Source of the DNA: an uncultured Actinomycetes bacterium
GTDB lineage: Bacteria; Actinomycetota; Actinomycetes; S36-B12
DNA length: 6,827 bases
Assembly: GCA_937876275.1 (NCBI GenBank)
Contig: CALFIA010000228.1
Coordinates: forward strand, 1 to 6,827
Reading direction: 5' to 3'
Part shown: one piece after another, positions 1 to 6,507 of the stretch
How the letters are laid out: each line of letters starts with the position of its first letter
How positions within the stretch are numbered: the first letter of the stretch is position 1
Made by a program: the position numbers and the translations under genes
Notes under the pieces: model-generated
Told to the model about the DNA's origin: nothing
Databases searched by the model: none
What the model saw: only the letters and a program-made list of their open reading frames with translations

Positions 1-55
1 ATTCGGCCTAGCGTGCGCGGCGGCTGTGCTTATTCGGCCTAGCGTGCGCGGCGGC
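1..55. repeat. 24-bp direct repeat duplicating the crp 3' end (period 31)
   Basis: Positions 1-24 and 32-55 are identical (24 of 24 bases), separated by 7 bases (25-31). The right-hand copy contains the last codons and the TAG stop of crp on the minus strand; the left-hand copy repeats these just downstream of the stop. Because the first copy starts at base 1 of the window, its true left boundary is unknown. It could be a real 31-bp tandem duplication or an artefact of a contig ending inside a repeated k-mer. I see no transposon ends or site-specific recombination motif. Confidence 0.8.
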
Positions 56-731
56 CCAGACGTTCAACATCGAGAATCATCACCTGTCGTGATTCGAGGC
101 GGATCCAACCGCGCTGCGCGAAGTCGGCAAGTGCCTTGTTCACGGTCTCGCGCGAAGCACCGACCAACTGTGCGAGTTCTTCCTGAGTCATGTCGTGGGT
201 GACCATGAGCCCATCGGGCGTGATCTGCCCGAACTTCTCACCGAGATCCATGAGCGCCTTGGCGACTCGGCCGGGAACATCGGAGAAGACAAGATCGGCC
301 ATCGCCTCGTTGGTACGACGAAGACGACGGGCAAGCGCCTGGAGGAGTGCCGCGGCAACCTCGGGGCGACCGGCGAGCCACGGGCCGAGCTGCTCATGAC
401 TGAGTCCGAGCACGGTGGCGTCGGTCAATGCAGTTGCCGTCGCGCGACGGGGGCCTGGATCGAAGAGGCTGAGCTCGCCGCACATTTCGCCGGGGCCGAG
501 CACCAGCATGAGCGATTCGCGCCCATCGGCTGATGATTGGCCGAGCTTGACCTTGCCTTCGAGGATTACGTAAAGACGGTCGCCAGGTTGGCCCTCGGTG
601 AAGAGCTCCTCGCCCTTGGTGATGCGGATCTCGACGAGGCTGGCTCGAAGTGCTGCCGCGCCCTCGGCGTCGAGTGCGGCGAACAAGGGTGCCTGCATCA
701 GCACGTCGTCCACTGTGACCTCCGTCATCAT
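39..731 (-). CDS. crp: Crp/Fnr-family transcriptional regulator (actinobacterial Crp/GlxR type)
   Basis: A cytoplasmic, dimeric, cyclic-nucleotide-type DNA-binding regulator of 230 aa, close to the roughly 225 aa of mycobacterial Crp. The N-terminal cNMP-binding beta-barrel spans about residues 15-125. It has GDRLYVILEGKVKLG at 50-64 and the phosphate-binding cassette GELSLFDPGPRRATA at 85-99, with the Glu, Arg and Ala-Thr that contact cAMP in the family. A dimer helix follows (about 125-150), then DVPGRVAKAL and a winged helix-turn-helix at about 180-212. The recognition segment GASRETVNKALADFAQRG is nearly identical to M. tuberculosis Rv3676, as is the C-terminal ERLGRRAR, so the orthology call is strong. 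Two adjacent ATGs (731 and 728) compete as start; neither has a clear Shine-Dalgarno, which is common in actinobacteria. The gene is divergent from the NUDIX gene. In relatives this protein controls carbon metabolism and resuscitation genes; direct cAMP dependence here is inferred. Confidence 0.95.
   Translation of the reverse strand: MMTEVTVDDVLMQAPLFAALDAEGAAALRASLVEIRITKGEELFTEGQPGDRLYVILEGKVKLGQSSADGRESLMLVLGPGEMCGELSLFDPGPRRATATALTDATVLGLSHEQLGPWLAGRPEVAAALLQALARRLRRTNEAMADLVFSDVPGRVAKALMDLGEKFGQITPDGLMVTHDMTQEELAQLVGASRETVNKALADFAQRGWIRLESRQVMILDVERLGRRAR
714..729. promoter_or_regulatory. possible Crp operator over the crp start codons
   Basis: TGTGA-CCTCCG-TCATC fits the actinobacterial Crp/GlxR consensus TGTGA-N6-TCACA at 8 of 10 conserved positions: the left half-site is perfect and the right half-site is 3 of 5. 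It lies across codons 1-6 of crp, where bound Crp would block its own initiation. The match could be chance, since the left half also reflects ordinary Thr-Val codons. Confidence 0.22.
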
Positions 732-796
732 TTACTAGGGAGTCCACATTCTTGCGCATCCCGACGTCCAGGACCAGGCCAGGTCCCAAACAGACG

Positions 797-809
797 TACG
801 CTGAGCCAA
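797..809 (+). promoter_or_regulatory. candidate -10 element for a leaderless NUDIX-marP transcript
   Basis: TACGCT at 797-802 matches the actinobacterial -10 pattern TANNNT. It ends exactly 6 nt before the ATG at 809, so transcription would start at the A of the start codon. No Shine-Dalgarno precedes that ATG, which agrees with a leaderless mRNA. No convincing -35 is visible, as is usual for actinobacterial vegetative promoters. It sits in the 77-bp gap (732-808) between the divergent crp and NUDIX genes. Confidence 0.4.
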
Positions 810-1519
810 TGTCCGAGTCGAGCCGTACCTGGATTCGTGAGGGAAAGGTCGATCTCGACGCCCTGCACGGACTGCCGTCCTGGCTCGAACCCGTGGCCAC
901 GTGCGTACAGGGCATTCGGTCCGATGAGCTGAAATACGCCATTCCGACCGATGGGGAGGGCAGGCACTCCGCTGTTCTCATCCTCTTCGGGGAAGGCCCC
1001 GACCCCGATCTCCTGATGATTCAGCGCGCCGCCCGAATGAGGGCGCATGCCGGTCAGCCGGCCTTTCCCGGAGGCGCCGTCGACCCCACTGACGTTGATG
1101 CACGTGCAGCTGCCGTGCGCGAGGCAGTCGAGGAAACAGGTCTCGACCCGAGCGGGGTGCGAGTCTTTGGCCAACTTCCGGATCTGTGGCTCAGCGTCAG
1201 TGGATTCGTGGTCTCACCGGTGTTGGCGTGGTGGGAGAAGCCCAGTGCGGTTTGGGCCCGAGAGCCCGATGAGGTCGAGTTGGTCACTCGCGTGAAACTG
1301 GGCGACCTGATCAAACCTGCTAACCGCGTGAGCGTTCGACATCCGTCGGGTTACACCGGTCCGGGATTTCGCGTGAACGACATGCTGGTGTGGGGCTTTA
1401 CCGGTGGGCTCATCGATCTCATCCTGGAGCACTCTGGTCTGGCGCAACCGTGGGATCGACGCAGCATTGTCGAACTCGACCCCGTCACGTCCGATGACGA
1501 AGACACCGTGACTTCGTGA
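809..1519 (+). CDS. NUDIX hydrolase, coenzyme A pyrophosphatase type
   Basis: Predicted cytoplasmic hydrolase of 236 aa that would cleave CoA (or a CoA ester or related nucleoside diphosphate) to 4'-phosphopantetheine and 3',5'-ADP. Visible motifs are the CoA-NUDIX signature LLMIQRAARMRAHAGQ at 68-83, running into FPGGAVDPTD at 86-95, and the NUDIX helix REAVEETGL at 104-112, with the metal-binding REXXEE glutamates. The one-residue-longer spacing between GG and RE is normal for the CoA subgroup. I prefer ATG 809 over the in-frame TTG at 752, which would start inside the crp promoter region and add an unconserved basic tail; ATG 809 also has a matching leaderless -10. The gene overlaps marP by GTGA, as the M. 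tuberculosis Rv3672c homologue neighbours marP (Rv3671c). True substrate is inferred from family only. Confidence 0.88.
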   Translation: MSESSRTWIREGKVDLDALHGLPSWLEPVATCVQGIRSDELKYAIPTDGEGRHSAVLILFGEGPDPDLLMIQRAARMRAHAGQPAFPGGAVDPTDVDARAAAVREAVEETGLDPSGVRVFGQLPDLWLSVSGFVVSPVLAWWEKPSAVWAREPDEVELVTRVKLGDLIKPANRVSVRHPSGYTGPGFRVNDMLVWGFTGGLIDLILEHSGLAQPWDRRSIVELDPVTSDDEDTVTS

Positions 1520-2706
1520 ATCTCGTCGACTGGGTACTCGTCGGTGCCACCATCGTCTTTGCCTGGGCCGGGTGGCGGCAGGGATTCGTTGCAGGCGTGC
1601 TGTCGTTCGCTGGCTTTCTCGGTGGCGGGCTTGCTGCTGCTTTTTTCCTTCCGCGAATCTCTGCGTCGTTGACCGATAACCCGGCAATTCGCGTGGGCAT
1701 CGTGGTCGTCGGAGTGATCATCGCTGCACTCATTGGCCAATTCGTCACGTCACTTCTCGGGCGGCGGCTCCATGACGCGATCACCTGGCGACCGGCGCGA
1801 CTTATTGACAATGCAGCCGGAGCAACTCTTGCGGTGATTGCGCTGGCGATCATGGCGTGGATTGTCGCCAGCGCAGTTGCCTTCCTGCCTCAGTTGCCGA
1901 TGGCCGCGCAAATTCAGCAATCCCGAATTCTCGTCATGGTCGATACGGCCGTGCCGAATCAGGTGCGCGATGCATTTGTTGGCCTGCGCAACATGGTCAG
2001 CACCGCCGATGCCCCTCGGGTGTTCTCGGTATTGGGGTCGATCTCCGGACCCAGCGTTGCGCTGCCTGACCCCGCCGTGATTCTCAGCGGTGCCATCACC
2101 GATGCTCGACCGTCGGTAGTTCGCGTGAGTGGCAAGTCGAATGAATGCCGAGTATCGGTAAGCGGTTCGGGATTTGTATATGCGCCACAGCATGTGCTCA
2201 CCAACGCCCACGTTGTTGCCGGTATCGCATCGCCCGAGATTCAGGTACGCGCATCCAAGCCGCTCTTGCCTGCAACAGTCGTCTACTTTGATCCTCAGGT
2301 CGATATTGCAGTGCTCTACGTGCCGGATCTCGATGCGCCGGCAATCGATTTCACTTCTGATCCGGCGCAATCCGGTGACGATGCCATCGTCGCTGGGTTC
2401 CCTGAAGGCGGCCCTTACGATTCTGCGCCGGCCCGCATTCGCGATGTCATCACGGCGCGAGGCGATGACATCTACGGAAAGTCAGGCGTGGAGCGAGAGG
2501 TGTATTCCTTCCGCGGAGATGTGAAACACGGAAATTCAGGCGGGCCGCTGCTCACGACTCGTGGTGAGGCGCTCGGCATGGTCTTCGCCTCTGGCACCGA
2601 CAACACGGGTTACGCGCTCACGGCGGAGCAACTCAGAGTTGCTGCTGCACGAGGACTCCGCTCAGACGAGCAGGTTGAGACGGGATCCTGTCGAATCCAC
2701 GAGTAA
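1516..2706 (+). CDS. marP: MarP-type membrane-anchored periplasmic serine protease (CvpA + trypsin-like)
   Basis: A 396-aa protein with an N-terminal CvpA-like domain of about four transmembrane helices (roughly 5-20, 24-45, 58-81, 101-124) and a C-terminal chymotrypsin-fold protease facing outside the cytoplasm. The catalytic triad reads His232 (TNAHVV), Asp263 (VDIAV) and Ser341 (GNSGGP). Cys211 and Cys392 lie 181 residues apart, the same separation as the disulfide pair Cys214/Cys395 known in M. tuberculosis MarP, where the bond favours the active form. MarP there cleaves the peptidoglycan hydrolase RipA and supports acid resistance. The start is a GTG whose GTGA overlaps the NUDIX stop, giving translational coupling; the translation from this codon begins like family members. 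It ends 8 bp from the stop of the convergent hydrolase gene. Confidence 0.93.
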   Translation: MNLVDWVLVGATIVFAWAGWRQGFVAGVLSFAGFLGGGLAAAFFLPRISASLTDNPAIRVGIVVVGVIIAALIGQFVTSLLGRRLHDAITWRPARLIDNAAGATLAVIALAIMAWIVASAVAFLPQLPMAAQIQQSRILVMVDTAVPNQVRDAFVGLRNMVSTADAPRVFSVLGSISGPSVALPDPAVILSGAITDARPSVVRVSGKSNECRVSVSGSGFVYAPQHVLTNAHVVAGIASPEIQVRASKPLLPATVVYFDPQVDIAVLYVPDLDAPAIDFTSDPAQSGDDAIVAGFPEGGPYDSAPARIRDVITARGDDIYGKSGVEREVYSFRGDVKHGNSGGPLLTTRGEALGMVFASGTDNTGYALTAEQLRVAAARGLRSDEQVETGSCRIHE

Positions 2707-2714
2707 GGCGCGAA

Positions 2715-3626
2715 CTACTCGCCGTTCAGCCACGTCAGGAGCAAGTCATTGAATTGCTCAGGATTCTCCTCGTGGGGGAAATGCCCGGTATCCATCGTCG
2801 ACAGTGAATAGTTGCCGCGCACGAATGATTCGCTCCCGGCGCACACGTCAATGCTCATCATCGGATCGCGTGAGCCGTGCACATGAAGAACATCTGCATT
2901 GATTGTCGACTTCATTCGTGACATATAGCGAAGTCCATCAGGTCGAGGCACTGATCGACCGGCCCAGCGATGAAATTCGATGGCGGTGTGCGCAGTAGGC
3001 CAGCGCATGAATGCCGATCGGTACATGGACAGCGCCTCGGTATCGGGCCAGCCGGGAGTGCCGGACCACTCGGTGATCAGATCACCGACTCGGGCACCTT
3101 CGCCTCGAGTGAGTGCACGTTCAGGCAGGAACGGAATCTGGAAGCCCAGTGCGTAGCCGAGCGAGATGCGTCGGCGCCACGGTTGAAGCGAAGCGCTTCG
3201 CACTCGTCTCGGATGAGGTGAGCTCACCGGCACGATGGCAGTGACAACGTCAGGCTGAAGTACTGCCATCGACCACGCCACGAATGCACCCCAGCCGTGC
3301 CCGACAATCACTGCCTCGCTCTCGCCCATCGAGCGAATGACCGCGGCGACATCAGCAGACAAAGTGAATGGGTCATAGCCATGCGGTGGGTGGTCGGAAC
3401 CGCCGTAGCCGCGAAGGTCCATCGCAATCGCGCGATACCCGGCTTCGGCGAGGGCAGTGAGCTGGTGACGCCATGTCCACCAGAAAGTAGGGAAGCCGTG
3501 CAGCAACACGACAGCGGGGCCTTCGCCCTGCTCGACTACGTGGAAACGCGCCCCATTCGCTGAGATATCGCGATGTGACCACTCACCGGCGACGCGAATC
3601 GCAGCATCGGGCTCGATGAGTGTCAT
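2715..3626 (-). CDS. alpha/beta hydrolase, epoxide-hydrolase-like, with nucleophile position Gly
   Basis: A 303-aa alpha/beta-hydrolase-fold protein corresponding by position to EphE (Rv3670) in the mycobacterial locus. HGFP at 43-46 is the oxyanion-hole motif typical of epoxide hydrolases and haloalkane dehalogenases. DLRGYGGSD is at 70-78. A cap region spans about 140-225 and contains SSPHPRR (135-141). GSRDP gives an acid candidate, Asp254, and TGHFPHEENPE gives catalytic His282. The nucleophile elbow, expected as GHDXG, reads GHGWG at 109-113, so residue 111 is Gly (codon GGC; Asp would be GAC). If the sequence is right, normal ester-enzyme chemistry is not possible and the protein may be inactive or non-catalytic. 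It is the last gene of the minus-strand operon, 17 bp after the holin-like gene. Upstream bases are pyrimidine-rich on the coding strand, so no Shine-Dalgarno is seen. Confidence 0.9.
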   Translation of the reverse strand: MTLIEPDAAIRVAGEWSHRDISANGARFHVVEQGEGPAVVLLHGFPTFWWTWRHQLTALAEAGYRAIAMDLRGYGGSDHPPHGYDPFTLSADVAAVIRSMGESEAVIVGHGWGAFVAWSMAVLQPDVVTAIVPVSSPHPRRVRSASLQPWRRRISLGYALGFQIPFLPERALTRGEGARVGDLITEWSGTPGWPDTEALSMYRSAFMRWPTAHTAIEFHRWAGRSVPRPDGLRYMSRMKSTINADVLHVHGSRDPMMSIDVCAGSESFVRGNYSLSTMDTGHFPHEENPEQFNDLLLTWLNGE

Positions 3627-3643
3627 AGGGGGAAATGAGTGAA

Positions 3644-4033
3644 TTACTCGACGGGCTTCGAAGGCGCCAGGATCTCCTGGGTCTTGCGAAGCTCGGCCAT
3701 CGACAGGTCAGGGCCCTTGATGGTGGAAGCGTTCTTCTTCGTCAGGATGCCGGTCACGATTGCGGAGATCAGCAGGAAGAGCGAGACGAGCCCGAAACCC
3801 GCCCAGGTGGGCAGACCCATGGCCGCAAGTGCGAACGCGATCGTGATCAGAATGAAGATGGCAAAGAGGCTGATTGTGACCACGGTGATGACGGCCATGA
3901 TGCTGGTGCGCGCGACGGCCTCGCCCGTGCTCTTGAATTCAGCCTGCGTGAATGCGACCTGAGCCTGTACGAGGCGCTTGGCGTCATTCGCGGTCTTGCG
4001 CACGAGGTCGGCGATGCTTGCGTCCTTTGCCAT
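3644..4033 (-). CDS. phage holin superfamily III-like small membrane protein
   Basis: A 129-aa inner-membrane protein of the actinobacterial 'phage holin family' (Phage_holin_3_6/DUF1469 type). A charged amphipathic N-terminal helix (about 5-40, LVRKTANDAKRLVQAQVAF) is followed by two hydrophobic helices at about 44-70 and 77-98 and a basic, hydrophilic tail. Despite the family name it is not evidence of a prophage: the gene sits in a housekeeping operon and this family is a standard neighbour of nhaA/acs in actinobacteria. Function is unknown; its operon position suggests a role at the membrane. It starts 9 bp after the nhaA stop; no clear Shine-Dalgarno is visible at normal spacing, so translation may depend on coupling from nhaA. 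Family call is from pattern and context. Confidence 0.82.
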   Translation of the reverse strand: MAKDASIADLVRKTANDAKRLVQAQVAFTQAEFKSTGEAVARTSIMAVITVVTISLFAIFILITIAFALAAMGLPTWAGFGLVSLFLLISAIVTGILTKKNASTIKGPDLSMAELRKTQEILAPSKPVE

Positions 4034-4042
4034 GACAGCAGG

Positions 4043-5326
4043 TTACTGCTCCGGGCCTGATTGATACACGTCCGGGATTCCATCCCCGTCAGAGTCGGCC
4101 TCCTCCACGGCGTGGACGACCCGATAGTGCCGATTTCTCCCACGAATCGCCACGGTCGCCAGGGCAGCGGAGATCACCGAAGCGGTCAGGACGGCGATCT
4201 TCGCGCTGTCCATTTCGCCAGGATCGCCGGGGAAGGCCAAGCCGCTGATGAGCAGGGCGACGGTGAAACCGATGCCCGCGAGGACGCCCACAGTGGCGAT
4301 ATCGCGCCAGGCAAGCATGGGATTGAGCTGTGCACGGGTGAATCGGGCGACCAGCCACGAGGTGCCGAAGACACCGACAGGCTTTCCGATGACCAGTCCG
4401 ATCAGGATGCCAAGAGCCACGGGGCTGCTGAGTGCGGTGATGAAGCCAATGCTGCGCAGATCAACTCCGGAGGCGAGGAAAGCGAAGATCGGTACGCAGA
4501 GTCCGGCGCTGATCGGATGAATGAGGTTCGCCATTCGATCACCCGGGCTCTCCTTCTCGCCCTGATCGAGCTTGACGCGTGTGAGCAATCCGAGCACTAC
4601 GCCCGCGACGGTGGCATGAACCCCGCTTTGGAAGAGGCAGTACCAAGCGAGGAAGGACACGGGTATGTAGAGCCAGGGTGTGCGGATGCGTCGTCTCTGC
4701 GCGAGGAAGTAGATCGCGAAAAGTACGAGCGCACCGAGGAACCAGTTCAAGTGGAATCCGTGCGAATAGAAGACTGCGATGACAGTGATGGCGCCGAGAT
4801 CGTCGACCACTGCTAGTGCGAGCAGGAAGGCACGTAAGGGAAGCGGCAGCATGCGTCCGACAACAGCGAGTACGGCAAGTGCGAAGGCAATGTCGGTCGC
4901 CATCGGGATGCCCCAGCCGTGCGGTGCGCCGTCAGCCGCCGTCATGTTGACGATAAGGAAGATTGCCGCGGGTAGGACCATGCCGCCGATGGCTGCCGCA
5001 ATCGGAACTATCGCCTGGGCGGGCTTTGACAGGGCGCCGAGCACGAACTCGTGCTTGAGCTCCAGGCCCGCGACGAAGAAGAACACCGCCAGCAGCGCAT
5101 CAGACGCCCACGTGCCGAGGCCGAGATGAAGGTTGAGCGAGGTCGGGCCGACCTCGTAGTCGACGATGTTCGCGTAGGTCGACGCCCATGCCGAGTTAGC
5201 CCAGATCAACGCGATGACGGCACAGACGAGAAGCAGAATGCCGCCGACGGTCTCGTCGCTCAGCTGGGATCGAAGCCAGTTCCTTTGAAACAAGGTGGGG
5301 CGAGAGAGCAGATGCGTTCTCGCCAT
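4043..5326 (-). CDS. nhaA: Na+/H+ antiporter NhaA
   Basis: A 427-aa inner-membrane antiporter that exports Na+ in exchange for protons, with about 12 hydrophobic helices. Hallmarks are ATDIAFALAVLAVVG at 143-157 (Asp145, equivalent to E. coli Asp133) and VVDDLGAITVIAVFY at 173-187 (Asp175-Asp176, the ion-binding pair equivalent to Asp163-Asp164). Lys315 in IGKPVG matches the conserved helix-10 Lys300. FVAGLELKHEF (84-94) is the usual FVGLELKREL-type motif. It is longer than E. coli NhaA (388 aa) mainly because of a hydrophilic C-terminal tail from about 394 that ends in a calcium-loop-like DSDGDGIPDV (411-420). It lies 5 bp after the acs stop and 9 bp before the holin-like gene, within one operon. 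Expected role is Na+ and pH homeostasis. Confidence 0.96.
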   Translation of the reverse strand: MARTHLLSRPTLFQRNWLRSQLSDETVGGILLLVCAVIALIWANSAWASTYANIVDYEVGPTSLNLHLGLGTWASDALLAVFFFVAGLELKHEFVLGALSKPAQAIVPIAAAIGGMVLPAAIFLIVNMTAADGAPHGWGIPMATDIAFALAVLAVVGRMLPLPLRAFLLALAVVDDLGAITVIAVFYSHGFHLNWFLGALVLFAIYFLAQRRRIRTPWLYIPVSFLAWYCLFQSGVHATVAGVVLGLLTRVKLDQGEKESPGDRMANLIHPISAGLCVPIFAFLASGVDLRSIGFITALSSPVALGILIGLVIGKPVGVFGTSWLVARFTRAQLNPMLAWRDIATVGVLAGIGFTVALLISGLAFPGDPGEMDSAKIAVLTASVISAALATVAIRGRNRHYRVVHAVEEADSDGDGIPDVYQSGPEQ

Positions 5327-5331
5327 GGCAA

Positions 5332-6507
5332 CTAATCCTCTGTAGATGAACTCGAAAGACCTGCCGAGATCATATTCATCACTGTCGGATCAGCGAGGGT
5401 GGTTGCATCCCCTAGATCACGATTCTCGGCGACGTCGCGCAGGAGGCGGCGCATGATCTTGCCGGAGCGAGTCTTGGGTAGTTCGGCGACGATCATGATC
5501 TGTCTCGGCTTTGCAATCGGGCCAATTTCCTTAGCGACGTGATCGCGCAAAGCCTTCGCGACACCGGGGCCGTCTTCGGAACCCTTGCGCAGGATGACGA
5601 AGGCCACGATGCCCTGGCCGGTCATCTCATCGTTTGCGCCGACGACAGCCGCCTCGGCCACGGTCGGATGCGACACGAGTGCCGACTCGACCTCGGTGGT
5701 CGAGATGCGGTGCCCCGACACGTTCATGACGTCGTCGACGCGACCCAGCAGCCAGAGAGCTCCATCGTCGTCATACTTCGCTCCGTCTCCGGCGAAGTAG
5801 TACTGCGGCCAGCGCGACCAGTAAGTGTCGACGTAGCGTTCGTTATCGCCCCAGATGCCGCGCAGCATTGACGGCCACGGTTCGGTGAGCACGAGGTAGC
5901 CGCCATGGCCATCGCCCACGGGAGTGCCGTTGTCGTCGACGATCGCGACGGAGATTCCGGGGAGTGCTTCCATTGCGGAACCGGGCTTCGTGGCCGTCAC
6001 GCCAGGCAGCGGTGAAATCATCATGCCGCCGGTCTCGGTTTGCCACCAGGTATCGACGATCGGGCAGCGGTTGCCGCCGATGACATCGCGGTACCACATC
6101 CACGCTTCAGGATTAATGGATTCTCCGACGGAGCCGAGCACGCGAAGCGAGGAGAGATCCTTCGACTGCGGCAGTTCATCGCCCCACTTCATGAATGTGC
6201 GAATTGCCGTCGGTGCGGTGTAGAGAATCGAGACCTTATGGCGCTCGATGATGTCCCACCAGCGGTCTTGACCTGGCGTATCGGGTGTTCCTTCATAGAT
6301 AACCTGTGTCGCGCGGTTCGAGAGCGGGCCGTATACGACGTATGAGTGACCGGTGACCCAGCCGATGTCAGCAGTGCACCAGAACACGTCAGTCTCGGGC
6401 TTGAGATCGAACACGTTGTAGTGCGTGTATGACACCTGAGTGAGATAGCCGCCGGTCGTGTGAAGAATGCCCTTCGGCTTTCCGGTCGTGCCCGACGTGT
6501 AGATCAT
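5332..6507 (-). CDS. acs: acetyl-CoA synthetase, C-terminal 391 aa (5' end lost at a junction)
   Basis: AMP-forming acetate:CoA ligase that activates acetate to acetyl-CoA via acetyl-AMP in the cytoplasm. Homology begins at MIYTSGTTGKPKG, the ATP-binding P-loop. It continues through FWCTADIGWVTGHSYVVYGP, DTWWQTETGG at about 6026-6055 (the Trp of the small acetate pocket), FAGDGA, and GRVDDVMNVSGHRIS, the hinge and CoA-binding A8 motif. The A10 motif PKTRSGKIMRRLL carries the catalytic lysine (codon 5458-5460) that is acetylated in other Acs proteins. Full-length Acs is about 650 aa, so roughly 260 N-terminal residues are missing. The frame stays open upstream to an ATG at 6627, but those 40 codons resemble no Acs sequence and lie in the antisense of an rmlD-like gene, so that start is spurious. 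It is the first visible gene of the acs-nhaA-holin-hydrolase operon; its promoter is not in the window. Confidence 0.93.
   Translation of the reverse strand: MIYTSGTTGKPKGILHTTGGYLTQVSYTHYNVFDLKPETDVFWCTADIGWVTGHSYVVYGPLSNRATQVIYEGTPDTPGQDRWWDIIERHKVSILYTAPTAIRTFMKWGDELPQSKDLSSLRVLGSVGESINPEAWMWYRDVIGGNRCPIVDTWWQTETGGMMISPLPGVTATKPGSAMEALPGISVAIVDDNGTPVGDGHGGYLVLTEPWPSMLRGIWGDNERYVDTYWSRWPQYYFAGDGAKYDDDGALWLLGRVDDVMNVSGHRISTTEVESALVSHPTVAEAAVVGANDEMTGQGIVAFVILRKGSEDGPGVAKALRDHVAKEIGPIAKPRQIMIVAELPKTRSGKIMRRLLRDVAENRDLGDATTLADPTVMNMISAGLSSSSTED
5336..5341 (-). promoter_or_regulatory. ribosome binding site of nhaA inside the acs 3' end
   Basis: On the minus strand AGAGGA lies 9 nt upstream of the nhaA ATG at 5326. 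It is embedded in the last codons of acs, just before its TAG stop, so acs and nhaA are likely translated from the same mRNA with coupling. This is the clearest Shine-Dalgarno in the window and supports the chosen nhaA start. Confidence 0.55.

Noticed and set aside
752..808. TTG start giving a 19-residue longer NUDIX protein
   Set aside because: It would begin in the crp promoter region, adds an unconserved tail, and ATG 809 has a fitting leaderless promoter. The AGGGAG at about 737-742 could act as an RBS for it, so it is not fully excluded.
2700..2721. Inverted repeat CGAGTA / TACTCG between the convergent stops of marP and the hydrolase as a terminator
   Set aside because: Only a 6-bp stem with a 10-nt loop, no U-tract, and it overlaps both stop codons; too weak to call.
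3188..3201. 14-bp perfect palindrome GCGAAGCGCTTCGC within the hydrolase gene
   Set aside because: About 0.4 such palindromes are expected by chance in this length, and it is ordinary coding sequence (Arg-Ser-Ala-Ser region).
3644..4033. Evidence of a prophage from the holin-like gene
   Set aside because: No other phage gene, integrase or att site is present, and this protein family is a normal chromosomal neighbour of nhaA and acs in actinobacteria.
4037..4050. Hairpin AGCAG-GTTA-CTGCT over the nhaA stop
   Set aside because: A 5-bp stem with no U-run is too small to support a terminator or attenuator inside a tight operon.
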